DNA of 64,000 nt from Panopea generosa (GCA_029582155.1 CM055900.1:44575624-44639623); one strand, 5' to 3'; shown: positions 35,088 to 47,359, counted from the stretch's first letter. The notes: generated by a model from the letters alone, not told the origin. Program-made: numbers and translations.

Positions 35088-36032
35088 CTATCTATTTTCA
35101 GGCCAACCCTTCAAAGTATTCCCCCGCACAGATACACACTTTTGAATTCTTGTTGTCCACGACCTAAATGCCGCAAAGTTGTCTCCCCTTGGTATACTGT
35201 TCAGAGACTGAAACATTGCAGATACAAGGGCATTTCTAGTAGAGATTTTGTACACTTTTACTTTTGTGTGCAGAGGCAATGTCATGAACAAGCTTTATGC
35301 CTTCTAAACATTTACCTGGGCGTTTACTTTGATAAAAAATAATTGCATATTTAGGTACTTTCTATTTGTAGAACTTGCCTGTAATTACCCTACTCTCTCT
35401 GCAAGGAATAAGTACAACAGGACCACTAGTATTGAAAAAATGCATATAAAACCTTCTGGGCGCTTTTTGTCCACTTTGATATGACCGGCTTAGTCTGATT
35501 TTTACCAAGCCGTTGTTTGTAATAATTGCGTCATTGAGGCTTAAAATAATAAACCTAAGTTTCATCCCAGTGAGCAAGTCAGAAATGTTCCTAGGATTAC
35601 AATTTTAATATGTTTTCAGCAGTTTTTAAGCACAATTTTAACGCTTGACCTTTGGTCAGGTGTCAGCAAGTGGGGGATCCATCTAGAACTAAGCGTCTTT
35701 AATTTCAAACAGTTAGTCAGAATATGACGTACGGTACCTTCGGAAATGCCTAGACTAAAATCTATCTGGGAAACATTATACCTTTCATCTTCTTCTACCA
35801 TAGCTCTAACAGCACCAATGTTTTCCTTTGTTGCTGCAACAATACGCCTACCTGGGCGGTTAACTTCTTGCAGGCTATGCTGACAATGAATATCTAGGTC
35901 AATTACAATCGGATTAAATTGAGAATTCGCAGGTGAATAAACAGCCCCAAAAATTACCAGAGTTATCATGTTCTTACGCAACATTGTTTCTATGGAAGGC
36001 CATTAGTGACAGAATTTATTGAATGCCCCTTG
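35088..36032 (-). mobile_element. truncated, decayed mariner-type transposon
   Basis: A minus-strand mariner relic. Its 5' inverted terminus is at 36032 next to TA (36033-36034) and reads CAAGGGGCATTCAATAAATT, similar to the other mariner in this window. The 3' terminus is missing; homology stops at about 35088, where the dispersed repeat begins. Transposase pieces: GRRIVAATKENIGAVRAMVE and SLGISEGTVRHIL (35616-35984), LLTGMKLRFI with 'NTSGPVVLIPC' (35362-35577; first Asp lost by a shift), VHDIASAHKSKSV (about 35260), then a deletion removing the third Asp, then FAAFRSWTTRIQKCVSVRG (35100-35170). It cannot be active. Confidence 0.88.
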
Positions 36033-36052
36033 TACAATCGTCAATTTATATG

Positions 36053-36130
36053 GCGATTTATAAATGTGGCTGCGGTATAGTGGATAGGTTGTTGGCCGGT
36101 CACAAAATAATACGACGGTTTGATTTTCCT
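36053..36130 (+). repeat. possible tRNA-like SINE head
   Basis: 'GGCTGCGGTATAGTGGATAG' resembles an A-box region, and GACGGTTTGATTTTCC resembles a decayed B-box. No stems could be confirmed, so this is weak. Confidence 0.3.
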
Positions 36131-36410
36131 GATGACAACTTAAGTACATGTACACTACTTATTTTTTTTCTATCAAGGAAACAAACAAAACTTCATTAGG
36201 TCTTTCATACAGTATATGTCCATTTTGTCCAATGATACTCAGGATGTGCAAAATCAAACTCTTTGCATATGAACATATTTGTTATATAAAGTTTTATACT
36301 AAATCTGCCAGTTTGCGTGGTTAGGGTTGACCTTATGAAAGTAGTGAAGTTTTGTATACGGCTGGTACAAGACTATTAACTTGTGCAACATACACATTTT
36401 AATGCTTTAA

Positions 36411-36932
36411 AGGGAATTGATCAGGATTTTTCACAATTTTAAATTTTGCTATAAATAGTTTTCCAATATATTATGCCTAAATTAATTCACTGACCGCGTA
36501 TTGCCTAAAGGATATTTATTTAAACATGCCAAAATAAAATATTGAAAAGGGATTTTCTCACTTGGACCACGTGCCTAAAATAGACTAAAATAGATTTTTC
36601 TGCTTAATAAATTGCAGAAAATTGTGTGACGTATTAAATGGGTCACGTGATTTTATTTTGATTTCGATCCGTTTTGCAGGTTTACACGTAGTAAACATTG
36701 TTCCATTTTAGAAAGAGTCCGAATGACTTTGCAGGGAGTCGTCTGGCACTATTTAATTTCGTTTCAAGTTCACCACTCCGATTTAAATAGCGATTTTGTC
36801 ACATTTTGGTAGATTTTACATACTAAGTCATTCGGATTTTATTTATTAATGATAGTGGGACGTATTTAACCATTTTAAAAACAATTTTATTTTTTAAGAC
36901 ATGTATAGCGTTTTTTCTCTGATAAACCCCCT
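36411..36932 (+). mobile_element. TTAA-target non-autonomous DNA transposon
   Basis: 522 bp between two TTAA tetranucleotides (36407-36410 and 36933-36936). Inverted termini: AGGGAATTGATCAGGATTTT at the left, and the reverse complement of the right end AGGGGGTTTATCAGAGAAAA. There is no coding sequence. A TTAA duplication with AGGG ends fits the Kolobok/piggyBac type of target choice; the superfamily is not proven. A second, partial copy lies reversed at 27955-28247, which confirms that it is a mobile repeat. Confidence 0.85.
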
Positions 36933-37194
36933 TTAAGCAATATCGCAACACAAGTAAATATTTATTTTCGTTTTCACTTTATAGCATTACTTCAACTATT
37001 TTACAACGGTATAGTGCTCTTTTCGACTGCAGGGTCATTGTTTCTGTATGTCTATATTGTTGCCATGCATTAATTGATTTTATGATGTTGCGGTTAGTGA
37101 GTCTTGTGTATACCAAGTTTTTGTTGCACATATTTTTCTATTTGTGTCTAACGTTGTTACGGCATCATCAGGTAATCGTTTACGCAACATATCA

Positions 37195-37545
37195 ATGATG
37201 GGCCGGGCCCGATCAGCTCAGTCGATTTATCTTCTGACTATCAATCCGGGGGTTGTGAGTTCCAATCCCCGATCGGCAACAGTCTGCGTGATGATTGATA
37301 TACGACATTGTGTCTCAATATTATTCGTCTCTCAGCGCTGATACAGGTGGGAAAGGTATCTGTCACTTGCGGAGATGGGGTGTGCTCGAGAACTGGTTTA
37401 CCTTTCAGGATCCCAGGAAACAGTGGCTAGGCTTAATTATCGTCTGTTAGCCCTCGATGGCATAAAAATGACGTTAAATATTCAATTAATCGGTATCAAT
37501 TGTTGGCTTTCTAGTTGTAAAGCAGAACAGTTTTTCCTTAAATTG
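37195..37545 (+). repeat. tRNA-derived SINE, family 3
   Basis: The tRNA-like head has an A-box-like GATCAGCTCAGTCGATTTA, an anticodon-arm region TCTGACTATCAATCCGG, and a B-box-like GAGTTCCAATCCCC. The body contains GATATACGACATTGTGTCTC, 'ATTCGTCTCTCA', TGTGCTCGAGAACTGGTTTA and CAGGATCCCAGGAAACAGTG, and ends near GACGTTAAATATTCAATTAA. Homologous copies lie at 50110-50375 and, reversed, at 60950-61130. Confidence 0.85.
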
Positions 37546-40457
37546 TTTTGTTATATAAAAGCGTAATATAAATATATAACCTCTGGGGTCGGTCATATAT
37601 TGAGTTAAATGTCATTTATTGTGTATCGTTGTCAAATACCAAAGGTCGATATCAAATTCAATTCAAAACAATATGTAGTAATATAAGGTAATTGTTTTAC
37701 AAAATATCGAACTCTGATTTTCATAGTTACGAGAGGATTTTTCCATAATGTATTGCGGAATAAGTGTATTTGATAACAATTTCTGACCAAACGACAATGG
37801 TTTGTTTACCTTTACACAACATTTAGCTGATCATATGAATTATCTTTAAATTACGGTCAGAAATTCCGATTTAAGGTCTAAAGCAGATGTATGCAAGACG
37901 GGTTAATGTTATAAATACTCTTCTCTTACGACTGGCCAACAAAGTATATAGTAATATATGTATTAAATACAAACAAAGGAATGTTATGGAAAGATAACAC
38001 GTTTTCCAATGTTTTGTTGGTAATAGAAGATAAAAATTTATAGTAAGAAATAAAATAAGAATAAGAAAATAAGTTACATAGGTGTGTTAGCAAAACTTGA
38101 AAATCTTTCAAAATCCAAATTTATTGGCAATAAAAAATTCATGTTTCAATTTCAACACCTCTTATTGACACCACCACGTTTAGTTTATTATGAACATACT
38201 GGCGGCGATCGTATTTATTGCTCAGGAAGCACACCGCCGATATTATATATATTTTGGACGACGAGTTGGGATCAATCTTAACCAATCAATGACGGATTTT
38301 TTGTCTGTAAACGCTATAAAGTGAAACAGATCTCTGAACTAAGAATGTCTCGATGGAAAACTAAAGGGAATTTAACAGCAAAAATCAGTTTATTTTTTAT
38401 TCTAAATGATGGAAGTAATACAATTAAATTAATGATGTTAGAAAATGATATAAAATATTACTGTGTTGATGATATGCGGTAACCATAATGCAACAGTGGT
38501 AGAAAAAAACACATCCAATCAATTGTTGATGGTATCCCTGAAAGGTTAAATACTCGCATAATGGTCTTCTTTTCCATAACCACAAAACAAAAATTTAAAC
38601 GACGGTGAAAGCCTACAGTAGTGGCTTAATAAATGTCGTGAAAAAGAAATGATTCGTAATAACAGAATCAGTTGGTACGCGTCTCAAACAGTGGTGCTGT
38701 AAAAAGTGTCCATTAGTGTATGTCAATAGACACAACGTACTTATTTTAATGTTTCTTACAATTTATCAATAAACATGGCATTAAACAAATTGTTAGATGT
38801 TTCTAGGAAGTTTAAAAACAGTCAATGTTTATGTTTTATAACAATTGTAACATGGCTGAAATTGCATAATCAAACCTGTGGACATGCTTACACCATAAAT
38901 CGAGTCCAGATTGTCTGTTACAGATACATTTTTACATCAATTCATGCATATTACGTTATATAGATCATGTTTGAAATGTATCCCACAAACTATATTTTCA
39001 TAGATTCAACATAATCTTGTTTGAGAAAGATGTGCCCGTTTCAGTAGCTGATAATTCTATTCTGAAATTTTGTCGGATATGTTGGAAAATTGTTGCATTT
39101 TGTATATTTAAGTTTCTTGTTATTGCCTTGAAATTATTACGCACTATTATAGCAAATGGCTACACGCGAAGTCACCATACGCTTCTGAATATTTGAATAA
39201 TTTTGATGAGACCTTCAATGCCAATTTTCATGCTTTCATCCGAAAAGTAACATCTTTGTCCTATATCTTCGTAACGATTATGACCTGTGTCGAACAAGGC
39301 GTCCAATTATTGAGGAGGAAATTCCCAAACCGAATCACGTGTACATGGAGAAAATCATCATCTCAGGTCTACCGCCGTTTCAAGACCGTTAAACAAAAAA
39401 GGGTCATCAACACTGTCAGAATTCAAGTGACTTTAACTTATTAATTTTATTTTGAATCGGATTCGAGAAGATGAGAAAACTGCTTAAATTGTAATCAATG
39501 TAAAACATTTCAAAAACCCAGGAGGCAACTTCACTACTGTTAAAGATATACCCCATTAACGATTATGTTAGACAATAATTTTATTTCTTTTTCTGGGCCA
39601 AAACGATTAGAATTTATTCCTACAGTTTCTTCCAGATAATAATTTAACTTGTCATAATGATCCGAATCGAATTAATGTACCATTCGTTTGATACTTGCGA
39701 TCTTAAGTTTCTTACAAGAATCACTGGTTATTTACGTTTAGTATTGGCATGGTTACAGTTCTGTTTGTATTTTACTCACTATGAGTAATTGATATATTCG
39801 TTATGTTTATGTGATTGTGTTGCCGTGTCTCCTGCTAGACATGTATGCTGTATTATAGATATGTGAGTTCGTTCTACATGCAAACGTCTGTAACAAAAAT
39901 AAAAAACTATATGATCAGCCGGAGACGTAGAATTCAAAGGACACGGCTGTCACTTATGGTCAACAGGGCAGAATTTAACATACTACAATCTAGTTATGAT
40001 ATGTCTATAAATGCATAAAGTATAAACAGCAACAGAGTTCACATACTTGGAACAGTCTGTAGCAAACACATATTTGTAAAAATATGTAGAACCATGTTTG
40101 TGTAGCTTTCTCTATAAGAAAAAGAAATGCTATGTGGTATATTTTTGCTCGATATCTAGAGGAATGATAATAGGCAATTGGTCAGATGTAAGAATGTATT
40201 CTTCCTCAATATCGATGTATTCTTTAAAGCGAAATTTAATAGAAATCCAATCCAAAATAAAACAAATAATTTCATTTTTAAATACACATGGAAGAGTCCA
40301 GTGACTTTATTTATATGTCTTATTGCAGTGGTAGCAGTAAATTTTCTGGAAATATTAATGCGAAAACATCTGGAAGCTATGTTGTTATAATGGCTTTACT
40401 AGGCAAATGTATCCAATGAATCTCGGAAACCATGAAAAATGTCTCACCCAAAGATAT
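37546..40457. other. AT-rich DNA, no gene supported
   Basis: No gene recognised. A more GC-rich patch at 39251-39392 reads protein-like in one plus frame (LYLRNDYDLCRTRRPIIEEE, then PNHVYMEKIIISGLP) before a TAA. It could be an exon or element remnant but cannot be assigned. Confidence 0.4.
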
Positions 40458-40819
40458 GATAATAATGATAGAAATAATGATAACAACTTTATTTTTCGAA
40501 GGTTATATATTAAGAGTACATTATATAATATCACATATAACTTATTTTCAATATGGTCTTCAACAACAACAACAATAATAAAAAAAAACAATAAAAAAGA
40601 AAAAACTATTGACAATATTAGACCTACTTGCTGAATAATTGCTTAGATGATAATTAATCAAGAAGTTTGAATTGATATTGATCAATATGAACTAGACAAA
40701 CACATTTAACTTTTATTATAGTAGTATTGTTAATTATTTGACGAAACTATACACTCCAAATAGAATAATGAAAACAATGTTCAGATACACTATTATGCAT
40801 ATAGTTTACTTTGAGTCTG

Positions 40820-43140
40820 AGTAGTTTATATTTCTTTGTGATTTTTTTTTAAGATTTTGCTTGAATGTGCATAATTTGTTACTTTTTCTAAAGTCAATTG
40901 GAATTGATCTCCACAAATGTTCAGCTTTGTAGTTGAAGATTGTTTTAAATAATTAGTGCGAGGTTTCACCGGGACAAGATCATTATTTTGTTTAGATCGA
41001 AGATTATATTTTTCATTATTTGCAAATTACAAAATATTGGTGGTGTTATCAGATGTAAGTTCATGTATAGCTTTATATATCAAAACACCTAAGTGGTAAT
41101 AACATTTGTTTTCAAATGAGAGCCAGTTTAATTAATTTAGTAAGTTATCTAAACTTTTACATTGTATGATTATCTTTGCAGCTCTATTTTGTATTTTAAG
41201 TATTTTATTTTTGTCAGCTTTGGAAATATCCCAAAATGGTATTGCAGTAATCGATGGTATACATCATGTATGCCTGATAATAAAGTATGTTCATACCAGG
41301 TGAAAGGAAATACGAAATTCGTCTCAAAAGTGCTATTTTCGAATTGATTTTGTTAATAACATTTTTTACATGGTTGTGCCAAGTTAGATTATTGTCAACA
41401 TATACGCCTTATAAAGTCTGTCCTGTTACATTTTCAATTGAAGTGTTACCAATTTGCAATTTAATATTCATTGCATGTTTTGTTTTATAGTTTGTACTTA
41501 ATGTCATACATTTTGATTTTCCGGGATGTAGTGCCATGTTATTAATTAATGTCATCAATATTTTTCAATCTGTTTTGTTATATAAATTCAATTATTGATA
41601 AACCTCAATTAGATTCATATACAGTGGAATCATCCGAATAGAGGTCAATAATATTTGTCCTTGTTATAATTGGCATGTCATTTATATATATATATATATA
41701 TATATATAAGAAACAAAAGTGGGCCGAGAATAGATCCTTGTGGAACACCAGATTCCATAATCATTTTCTGTGAATACATATTTTTCACCTTAACCATTTG
41801 TGTTCGATTGGACAAATACGATTTGAAAAGATTAAATGTCCTATCAATAAAATGTTAAAGTTTCAGTTTGTAAAGTAAGATTTCATGATAAACTAGATCA
41901 AATTCTTTTTGTAGATCTAGAAATACAGCACCAACATATTTACCATCATCAATATCTTTTAGCCATGTATTTATCAATAGTGTTAAGGCTTTATGACATG
42001 AATGGTTTTGACGAAATCCTGATTGTTTTTCATAAAGAATATTGGTAGCTTTGAAAAATTATTGTAATTGTGTAGTTATATGTCGCTCGTAATTTTTTTG
42101 GAATAGTCGGTAGTATTGATATTTGGCGATAATTGCAGGGATCCTATTTAATTCCTTTTTCTGAATATAGGAAAAACATATGCTTCTTTCAGTTTTTCTG
42201 GAAATACTTCACTCATTATACTATTGTTTATTATCGATACTATAACTGATGTAATGCTGTCACCATAGTATCGTAATACTTAAGGTCCTATGCCGTCCAG
42301 GTCTGTTAATTATGATATATCAAGTTTATCGATAATTTTCTTTACCTTAAAAGGCGTGATTTTCTCTATATCAAATATTTTTTACGTTAGACATTCGTTA
42401 AGATATTTATGTAAATCATTAAAATTGTTCATTACAAAAATTGTTTTTTCTATTATATTAGAAATTTTGACAAAATGCTTATTTAGTGAATTAGTTTATT
42501 TATTTTTTCTTCGATCTAAGTATTTGAATTAGTTATCAATTTATTTGCTATAATTATGTTGCTGTTGTTGAGTTTGTGATGCCATTTAAACCTTTTCACA
42601 AAATACTTGTTCTCTCATTATTTTGTATAGCTTTATTGTAATACTCTTTTTTACTTTTTCTTATCATTGAAGTGACAGTGTTTCTCGCAATTTAATATTC
42701 ATCACATTTTTCATGTTTGTGTAAATAATCTTTGTGGTGTATTGCCTCATTAATTTCAAGTGTGAACCATTGCGGTTTATTCTTTTTTCTTTGAAAGGTG
42801 CATGCTTCATAAGGATGCTGTTCAAAATATTATAAAACATATCTAAAGATATGTTAGTATTTGAGATCGTTTTAACTACCCCTAGTGTACTACGCCTTGC
42901 GTAGGAAATTTTGTCTTATATATATATAAAGATCCCACATCCAGTTTTGTATTTACGATCTTTGCGCTCAAGGTGAAAATGTTTTATTTGTAAGTAACGA
43001 TCCTCAGTTTTTCCCGTAAGAAAAATTTCGCATAAACCTAATATATCAGTAGAAAATGGTTGATTCAGGTGTTATTTTATTTCATCTAGTTTTTGTAAAA
43101 TGTGTTGTATATTAAGGTTGGCGACATGTAAGCCATTATT
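40820..43140 (-). pseudogene. CR1-like LINE ORF2 pseudogene (endonuclease remnant + RT)
   Basis: Read on the minus strand from 43140: endonuclease start GLHVANLNIQHILQKLDEIK and DILGLCEIFLTGKTEDRY (about 43000-43135), then a deletion that removes most of the nuclease. The linker follows: NPQWF-like 'KPQWFTLEINEAIHHKDYLH' and MIRKSKKEYYNKAIQNNE (about 42620-42780). Reverse transcriptase: SGFRQNHSCHKALTLLI (about 41995), motif A GAVFLDLQKEFDLV (about 41893-41935), motif [15 protein letters not shown] (about 41709-41752), motif C LYSDDSTVYESN (about 41610-41648; YSDD for YADD). The C-terminus LWRSIPIDFRKSNKL (about 40870-40915) is the usual end of CR1/Jockey-type RTs. Stops and shifts throughout. 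Confidence 0.88.
41680..41708. repeat. (AT)n microsatellite inside LINE
   Basis: About 14 AT dinucleotides immediately after the motif-B coding region of the minus-strand reverse transcriptase. Confidence 0.95.
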
Positions 43141-43617
43141 TCTGTAGGCAAATGGAACCATTTTGTTTGATTCATTATTGAATTACAGGTTATAGATAAA
43201 ATGCCATTAACATTTGTACTTTGAACTGCTTTGTACGACTTACTTATATATTTATTATGATGTATCGCCTTGTAATGTTAATATTATATATGAGATGCAG
43301 TTCATTATTTGTGTGAAGTTTTAAATAAGTTTCACTGAAATTATATTTTTGATCATAAAAATTAATAATTAACGATATTTTTTTCTTTATAAACCAGTAT
43401 GCACGGCAATATTAACATTCAGAATTGTTTATAATTATAGTATTAGTTTGTTTAATGTACAATTTAGTTTTTGCGTCAAAAGCTATTTTTTCTAAGTTAT
43501 ATATAAGTTAATATCGTGACTGTTCTTTCAGAGCATTGTTACGTGTAAACAACCGAGATCTCATTTAAAACAGTGATCTTTTCCCGGTGAAATTTGTATA
43601 GTATAATCACAAGAACA

Positions 43618-44978
43618 TTATACCTCGGCACATTCCGTGCATAAATGCATTAAATATTCGTTGGAGTTTTTCGTCGAAATGTGTTTGTCAGCACATTCAT
43701 ATTGTTGTTGCCGTCTATCTGGTGATCGTCTCTCGCGTGCAGAACCGTTAAGCCATCCGAAGTCTATTTTGCCTTTGTTAAAAGAAGCATGCGCACGTCG
43801 TCCATAGTTCTCGATTGTGCGGTTAGACATATTATAGTTCGTGCACCATTTCGAAGGTCGTCTACCACATTCCAGAGTTGAATGGTTGCTCATTGGGCAA
43901 TTTGAGCACCGATTTGTACTTGACGATTTTGGACTCTCATAGATATCGCTGATCTGCCTGAACTTTATAATAGCCAGCATTTTGTCTATAGCTCCGACAA
44001 GAGTGCTGGAACCTCGCTTGTTTAGATGAACCTTATCCTTCATATAAAGGTTGGCTGGTATACTTCCGTCACCATAAATGAATGATTTGCATAGATAAAT
44101 TGGTTTGAAGCAGGTCTCCTGGCAAATATGTTTTAGCATGGTGTTTCTTTGGTTTATGTCTGTGTCATTCCTATGACATAACAAACACTAGTTGTTTTCT
44201 CTGCAAATCGTAAATGTTTTTCACCAGACAATCATAAACATCAGTTACATGCGTACCGGCAGCTGATATATATCACTGTGTTGTCAAATTCAGCCGCCTC
44301 AAGTCGATTTAGCCGCTGCTTATTTTGCGCGTTTGTTATTTTGTGTGTCTTGGAGTCCGCGCTCTTGAATTTCTTTAAGTATAGAATCCCCAATGATCAA
44401 GGTCTTACTTCGACAATTTTTTATTTCACTGTTTGGTATTTCAAAAATGGATCATTTATATTCTGGATGCATTGGGTTTCTGTTTGTAAAGTATCATTTA
44501 CAGGCTGAGATGGAGATTGTCGTGATTTCTGTTATGTATTTCAGTGCATCAAATATGGCCATAAGGCGTTGTTGGATAATGTAACTACATTTCTGTACTC
44601 TATCACCGGTGGTTTGTGAGCCACTTTGTAGGTCTTCTATTTTACTTTCAAGTTGACCTCCTGTGACGGTTTATTATTTTTTGACGCTTCAAATTTCATG
44701 GCAGATTTGAGAAAAATTTTGGTTTGTGCATTCAATGCCCCAACAGTGTTGGTTTCACTTGTATAATTTCAGCATGTTTTTTTAGCAAAAGTTTTTTTCA
44801 GATCATCATCGGCGACCTTTTTTGAATCAGGTGATTTCGAATATTCTTCAACGGGTGATTGTCTAAAAGTGACTTCTTGATCAACCATAACGACTTGGTC
44901 ATCATGATTATCACCAATGTCCATATATTCAATCTGCTGTAAATTTCTGTGATTCTGAGATGTCTTCTGTTTGTTCAT
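43618..44978 (-). pseudogene. LINE ORF1: SGNH esterase + zinc knuckles (broken)
   Basis: The start at 44978 (MNKQKTSQNHRNLQQIEYMD) opens an acidic N-terminal region. Further on, TLIIGDSILKEIQERGL (about 44345-44400) is SGNH block I with the nucleophile Ser in GDS. The last 188 codons (43618-44184) contain block V DKVHLNKRG with the Asp and His of the triad, then a zinc-knuckle cluster CSNCPMSNHSTLEC and a second decayed copy CTNYNMSNRTIENYG (two Cys changed to Tyr). Esterase domains are known in CR1-type ORF1 proteins. The protein would bind LINE RNA; the role of the esterase is unproven. Stops and shifts divide the reading frame. Confidence 0.85.
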
Positions 44979-45122
44979 TTATAGAGTGTTGTACGTCTCA
45001 CCACATAGATACGCCCCTTTTTCCCACAGTAGATTCTTAAGCTTAAAAAGAGGCCTATGTACTTTAGTTATGAAATATTATCAAAATGGTCTTAGTGGTT
45101 GTGATTTCTTGTTCAAGATGGG

Positions 45123-45190
45123 TAGAGCAAATGTTGGCATAGCATATACAGTAATAAGACATCACTGGTGTTAAAAAAGTGACTTTTATA
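45123..45190 (+). repeat. dispersed repeat, copy 2
   Basis: 'TAGAGCAAATGTTGGCATAG' followed by 'AATAAGACATCACTGGTGTT' matches 29661-29729 in the same orientation with scattered differences. Confidence 0.65.
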
Positions 45191-45607
45191 AAATTTCAAT
45201 ATATGCATGTATTTTTGAGTATCTGAGAACTTTTTTTCATAAAAGTTCAGGGTGTCACTTCACCCTCTTTTAAAAAACAAAGTGGATAACCAGTTATTGT
45301 CCATTTTTATGTGGGTATAAATTCCTGCTATGAAAAAAAATATTTTAAAAAAAATCTATGTGGAATTCTATTTTTACCATTAAAATCCTTGACCTTATAT
45401 TATATAGAACAAAGAACACAATTCAACTGTGAAGTGAGACCTGTAACATCTGACGAAAGGCTAAATTCACGTCGTCCGTAGTCAAGCTCTCGTTAACCAG
45501 CTTCGTTTCAATAATTTCAACAATTTCCGGTAAATGGGAATTCATGAACAGTTTAACTTACCATTTATCAGACAGGAGCTGGTGGTGTTGTATAAATTGA
45601 AAATGTA

Positions 45608-45943
45608 CTAAGATTTCTTTCCTTCAGAAACTTTAAATTTTGTTTCAACATGACGTTCTTTATTGTCCATTATGGGGATTCTCTTACACTTGTTCGTCAT
45701 GGTTTCAGATGTGTAAAACATATCGGCTACATGTTTCAACAGTTCAAACACTCTCGTATAACGAATTAGTTTGATACCTAAACCGGTTTGTACGATTTCT
45801 ATGTTCATCCGATCAGTCGTCAGTAACTTCTTTCTAATTGCTCTGTCTGCATTCAGAGTATAATCACGATGTTCCTGGATGCCCTCATTCCTGATTGATG
45901 TTTCCAGCCATTTTCTTGTTAATGTTTGTTCCATCAGGACCAT
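45608..45943 (-). CDS. orphan 111-codon reading frame, unknown
   Basis: Starts MVLMEQTLTRKWLETSIRNE and ends KFKVSEGKKS. I do not recognise it. Unlike most frames in this AT-rich DNA, it has a balanced, charged composition (many K, R, E, D), no low-complexity runs, and a predicted helical middle (LGIKLIRYTRVFELLKHVAD). There is no signal peptide or membrane segment. It lies just upstream (on the minus strand, before 44980) of the CR1-like LINE's ORF1 and points the same way, so it may be a 5' extension of that element, a remnant of another element, or a small host exon. No splice or polyA context supports any of these strongly. Confidence 0.35.
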   Translation of the reverse strand: MVLMEQTLTRKWLETSIRNEGIQEHRDYTLNADRAIRKKLLTTDRMNIEIVQTGLGIKLIRYTRVFELLKHVADMFYTSETMTNKCKRIPIMDNKERHVETKFKVSEGKKS

Positions 45944-46436
45944 ACGTATATCCGTATACGCGGAGTTTTCAGTCGAATGCTATTATGCTATTTTAAGTAT
46001 ATCAAATAGAAAGTGAATTTGAAATTATATATTTTGTAATAAAAACGTCTCTCGTGAAAAACTTGATATGCAATCGTCACAATTTCATGACGTCATAAAA
46101 TAACGTTATGATGAAGAGCTGATACAATAACGAGAACATATATACTGAGCAGCATGAACACTAGTATTAGCACATCGGAGCGTCAGTAGAAAGGACGTCA
46201 CGTGATATCTCAAACCTAGTTAACCTCGATTGAAAACAAGACTCAATTGTTTTGGGAACGTGGAGTTGACATATAATGCAAACAATTAAACGTGCATGTA
46301 TTACTTACAAGTATCAACAGATATTCCTATCATCACATATCTAATTGCAGTAATTGATATCTGTTAATATGGCCATGATTATATATACTCTACTGCCACC
46401 ACAAAGATTCATACTGCTTATGTTTCAATCAAATAA
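45944..46436. other. AT-rich DNA, nothing seen
   Basis: No gene or repeat recognised. Confidence 0.5.
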
Positions 46437-46439
46437 GTG

Positions 46440-46474
<35 letters not shown>

Positions 46475-46480
46475 ATGCGT
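46437..46480. repeat. (GTGC)n microsatellite
   Basis: About 10 copies of the tetranucleotide TGCG with one interruption. The same motif forms another tract at 52196-52260. Confidence 0.95.
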
Positions 46481-47139
46481 ACGTGAATTTTATATATACT
46501 ATGTTATTTATATTTGTTATATTTGTTAATGCATGAAATTGTTTTATAACTCAATAGTACGTAACATTTGTGTTTATCGTGATGGGTACATCTATTTGTT
46601 GACTATCTGTCATTTAGATTTATGTCTTCTGATTCTCAATATTTATATCAAATTAATTATCCACTACGAAATCCCGCTAGTACAAGCACTTTCCATGTTT
46701 AGATGATATTGTCACCTGACTGATGCTCTGGCTTGATTGTCCAGAAATCGATTCCGTGGAATATGGTTTACCAAAGAGCACAGCATCCATATAAGAGCCC
46801 GGTCATCAAGACGAGCACTCGCTGAGCTTCATGCGCTTGTCACATATATCAATGGGCAGAAAGACAATAAAGTGTCGATGTTATTTTGTAATACTATTTT
46901 CTTCAACATTAAAGGGGACTGACCTATACATTTTATGTTCACTAAATGATCCAACTGTACATGGTCTGAAAGAAACCTATGTAGCTTGAAGAAATCGGTA
47001 CGATTTTCTACAACAACGCATGTTACTTTCTAGAAATAAGTGTTTAAAAAGGTCGTCTATAAACAATTGCATTCGTGATTGATTTTAGAAATCCGAAGAT
47101 TTGTTATAGTCACGTGATATGAAAAATGAAGAGTCTATT
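46481..47139. other. AT-rich DNA, no gene seen
   Basis: No gene recognised. The 61-codon plus frame at 46737 has no known domain. Confidence 0.45.
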
Positions 47140-47275
47140 TGCACAACGGTCGTGCCCATTATGTTTCGTATCTGCACAACACTCGTGCCCATTATTGTCT
47201 TTATCCGCACGACGGTCGTACCCATTATTGCTCTTATCCACACGACGGTAATGCCGATACTGTGTCTTATTGGCA
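47140..47275. repeat. 33-bp tandem repeat, four units
   Basis: Four units of 33 bp with core CACGACGGTCGTACCCATTA followed by 'TTGCTCTTATCCG'. Because 33 is a multiple of three, frames stay open on both strands and encode 11-residue peptide repeats. A lone, similar unit occurs at 48719-48752. Confidence 0.9.
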
Positions 47276-47359
47276 GGACAGGTGCTCGACAAGGGAAGTA
47301 AGTCACGGCAGATAGTCAAGGGATGTAAGTATATATCTGGGCATTTTCCAGCATTAATA

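Larger units (their letters stand above)
40458..44980 (-). mobile_element. decayed CR1-like LINE, two-ORF structure
   Basis: A minus-strand element about 4.5 kb long, with ORF1 (43618-44978), ORF2 (about 40820-43140) and a 3' UTR. The 3' end has AATAAAGTTGTTATCATTAT (about 40475-40494 in plus coordinates) followed by short ATT-type repeats at about 40458, as expected for CR1/Jockey-type LINEs rather than poly(A). Both ORFs are broken by stops, shifts and internal deletions. An (AT)n microsatellite (41680-41708) has grown inside the RT region. The 5' limit is set by the start of ORF1 and may extend further. Confidence 0.85.

Noticed and set aside
41162..42532. Plus-strand frames within the CR1-like LINE
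   Set aside because: Antisense to the recognisable reverse-transcriptase motifs on the minus strand.
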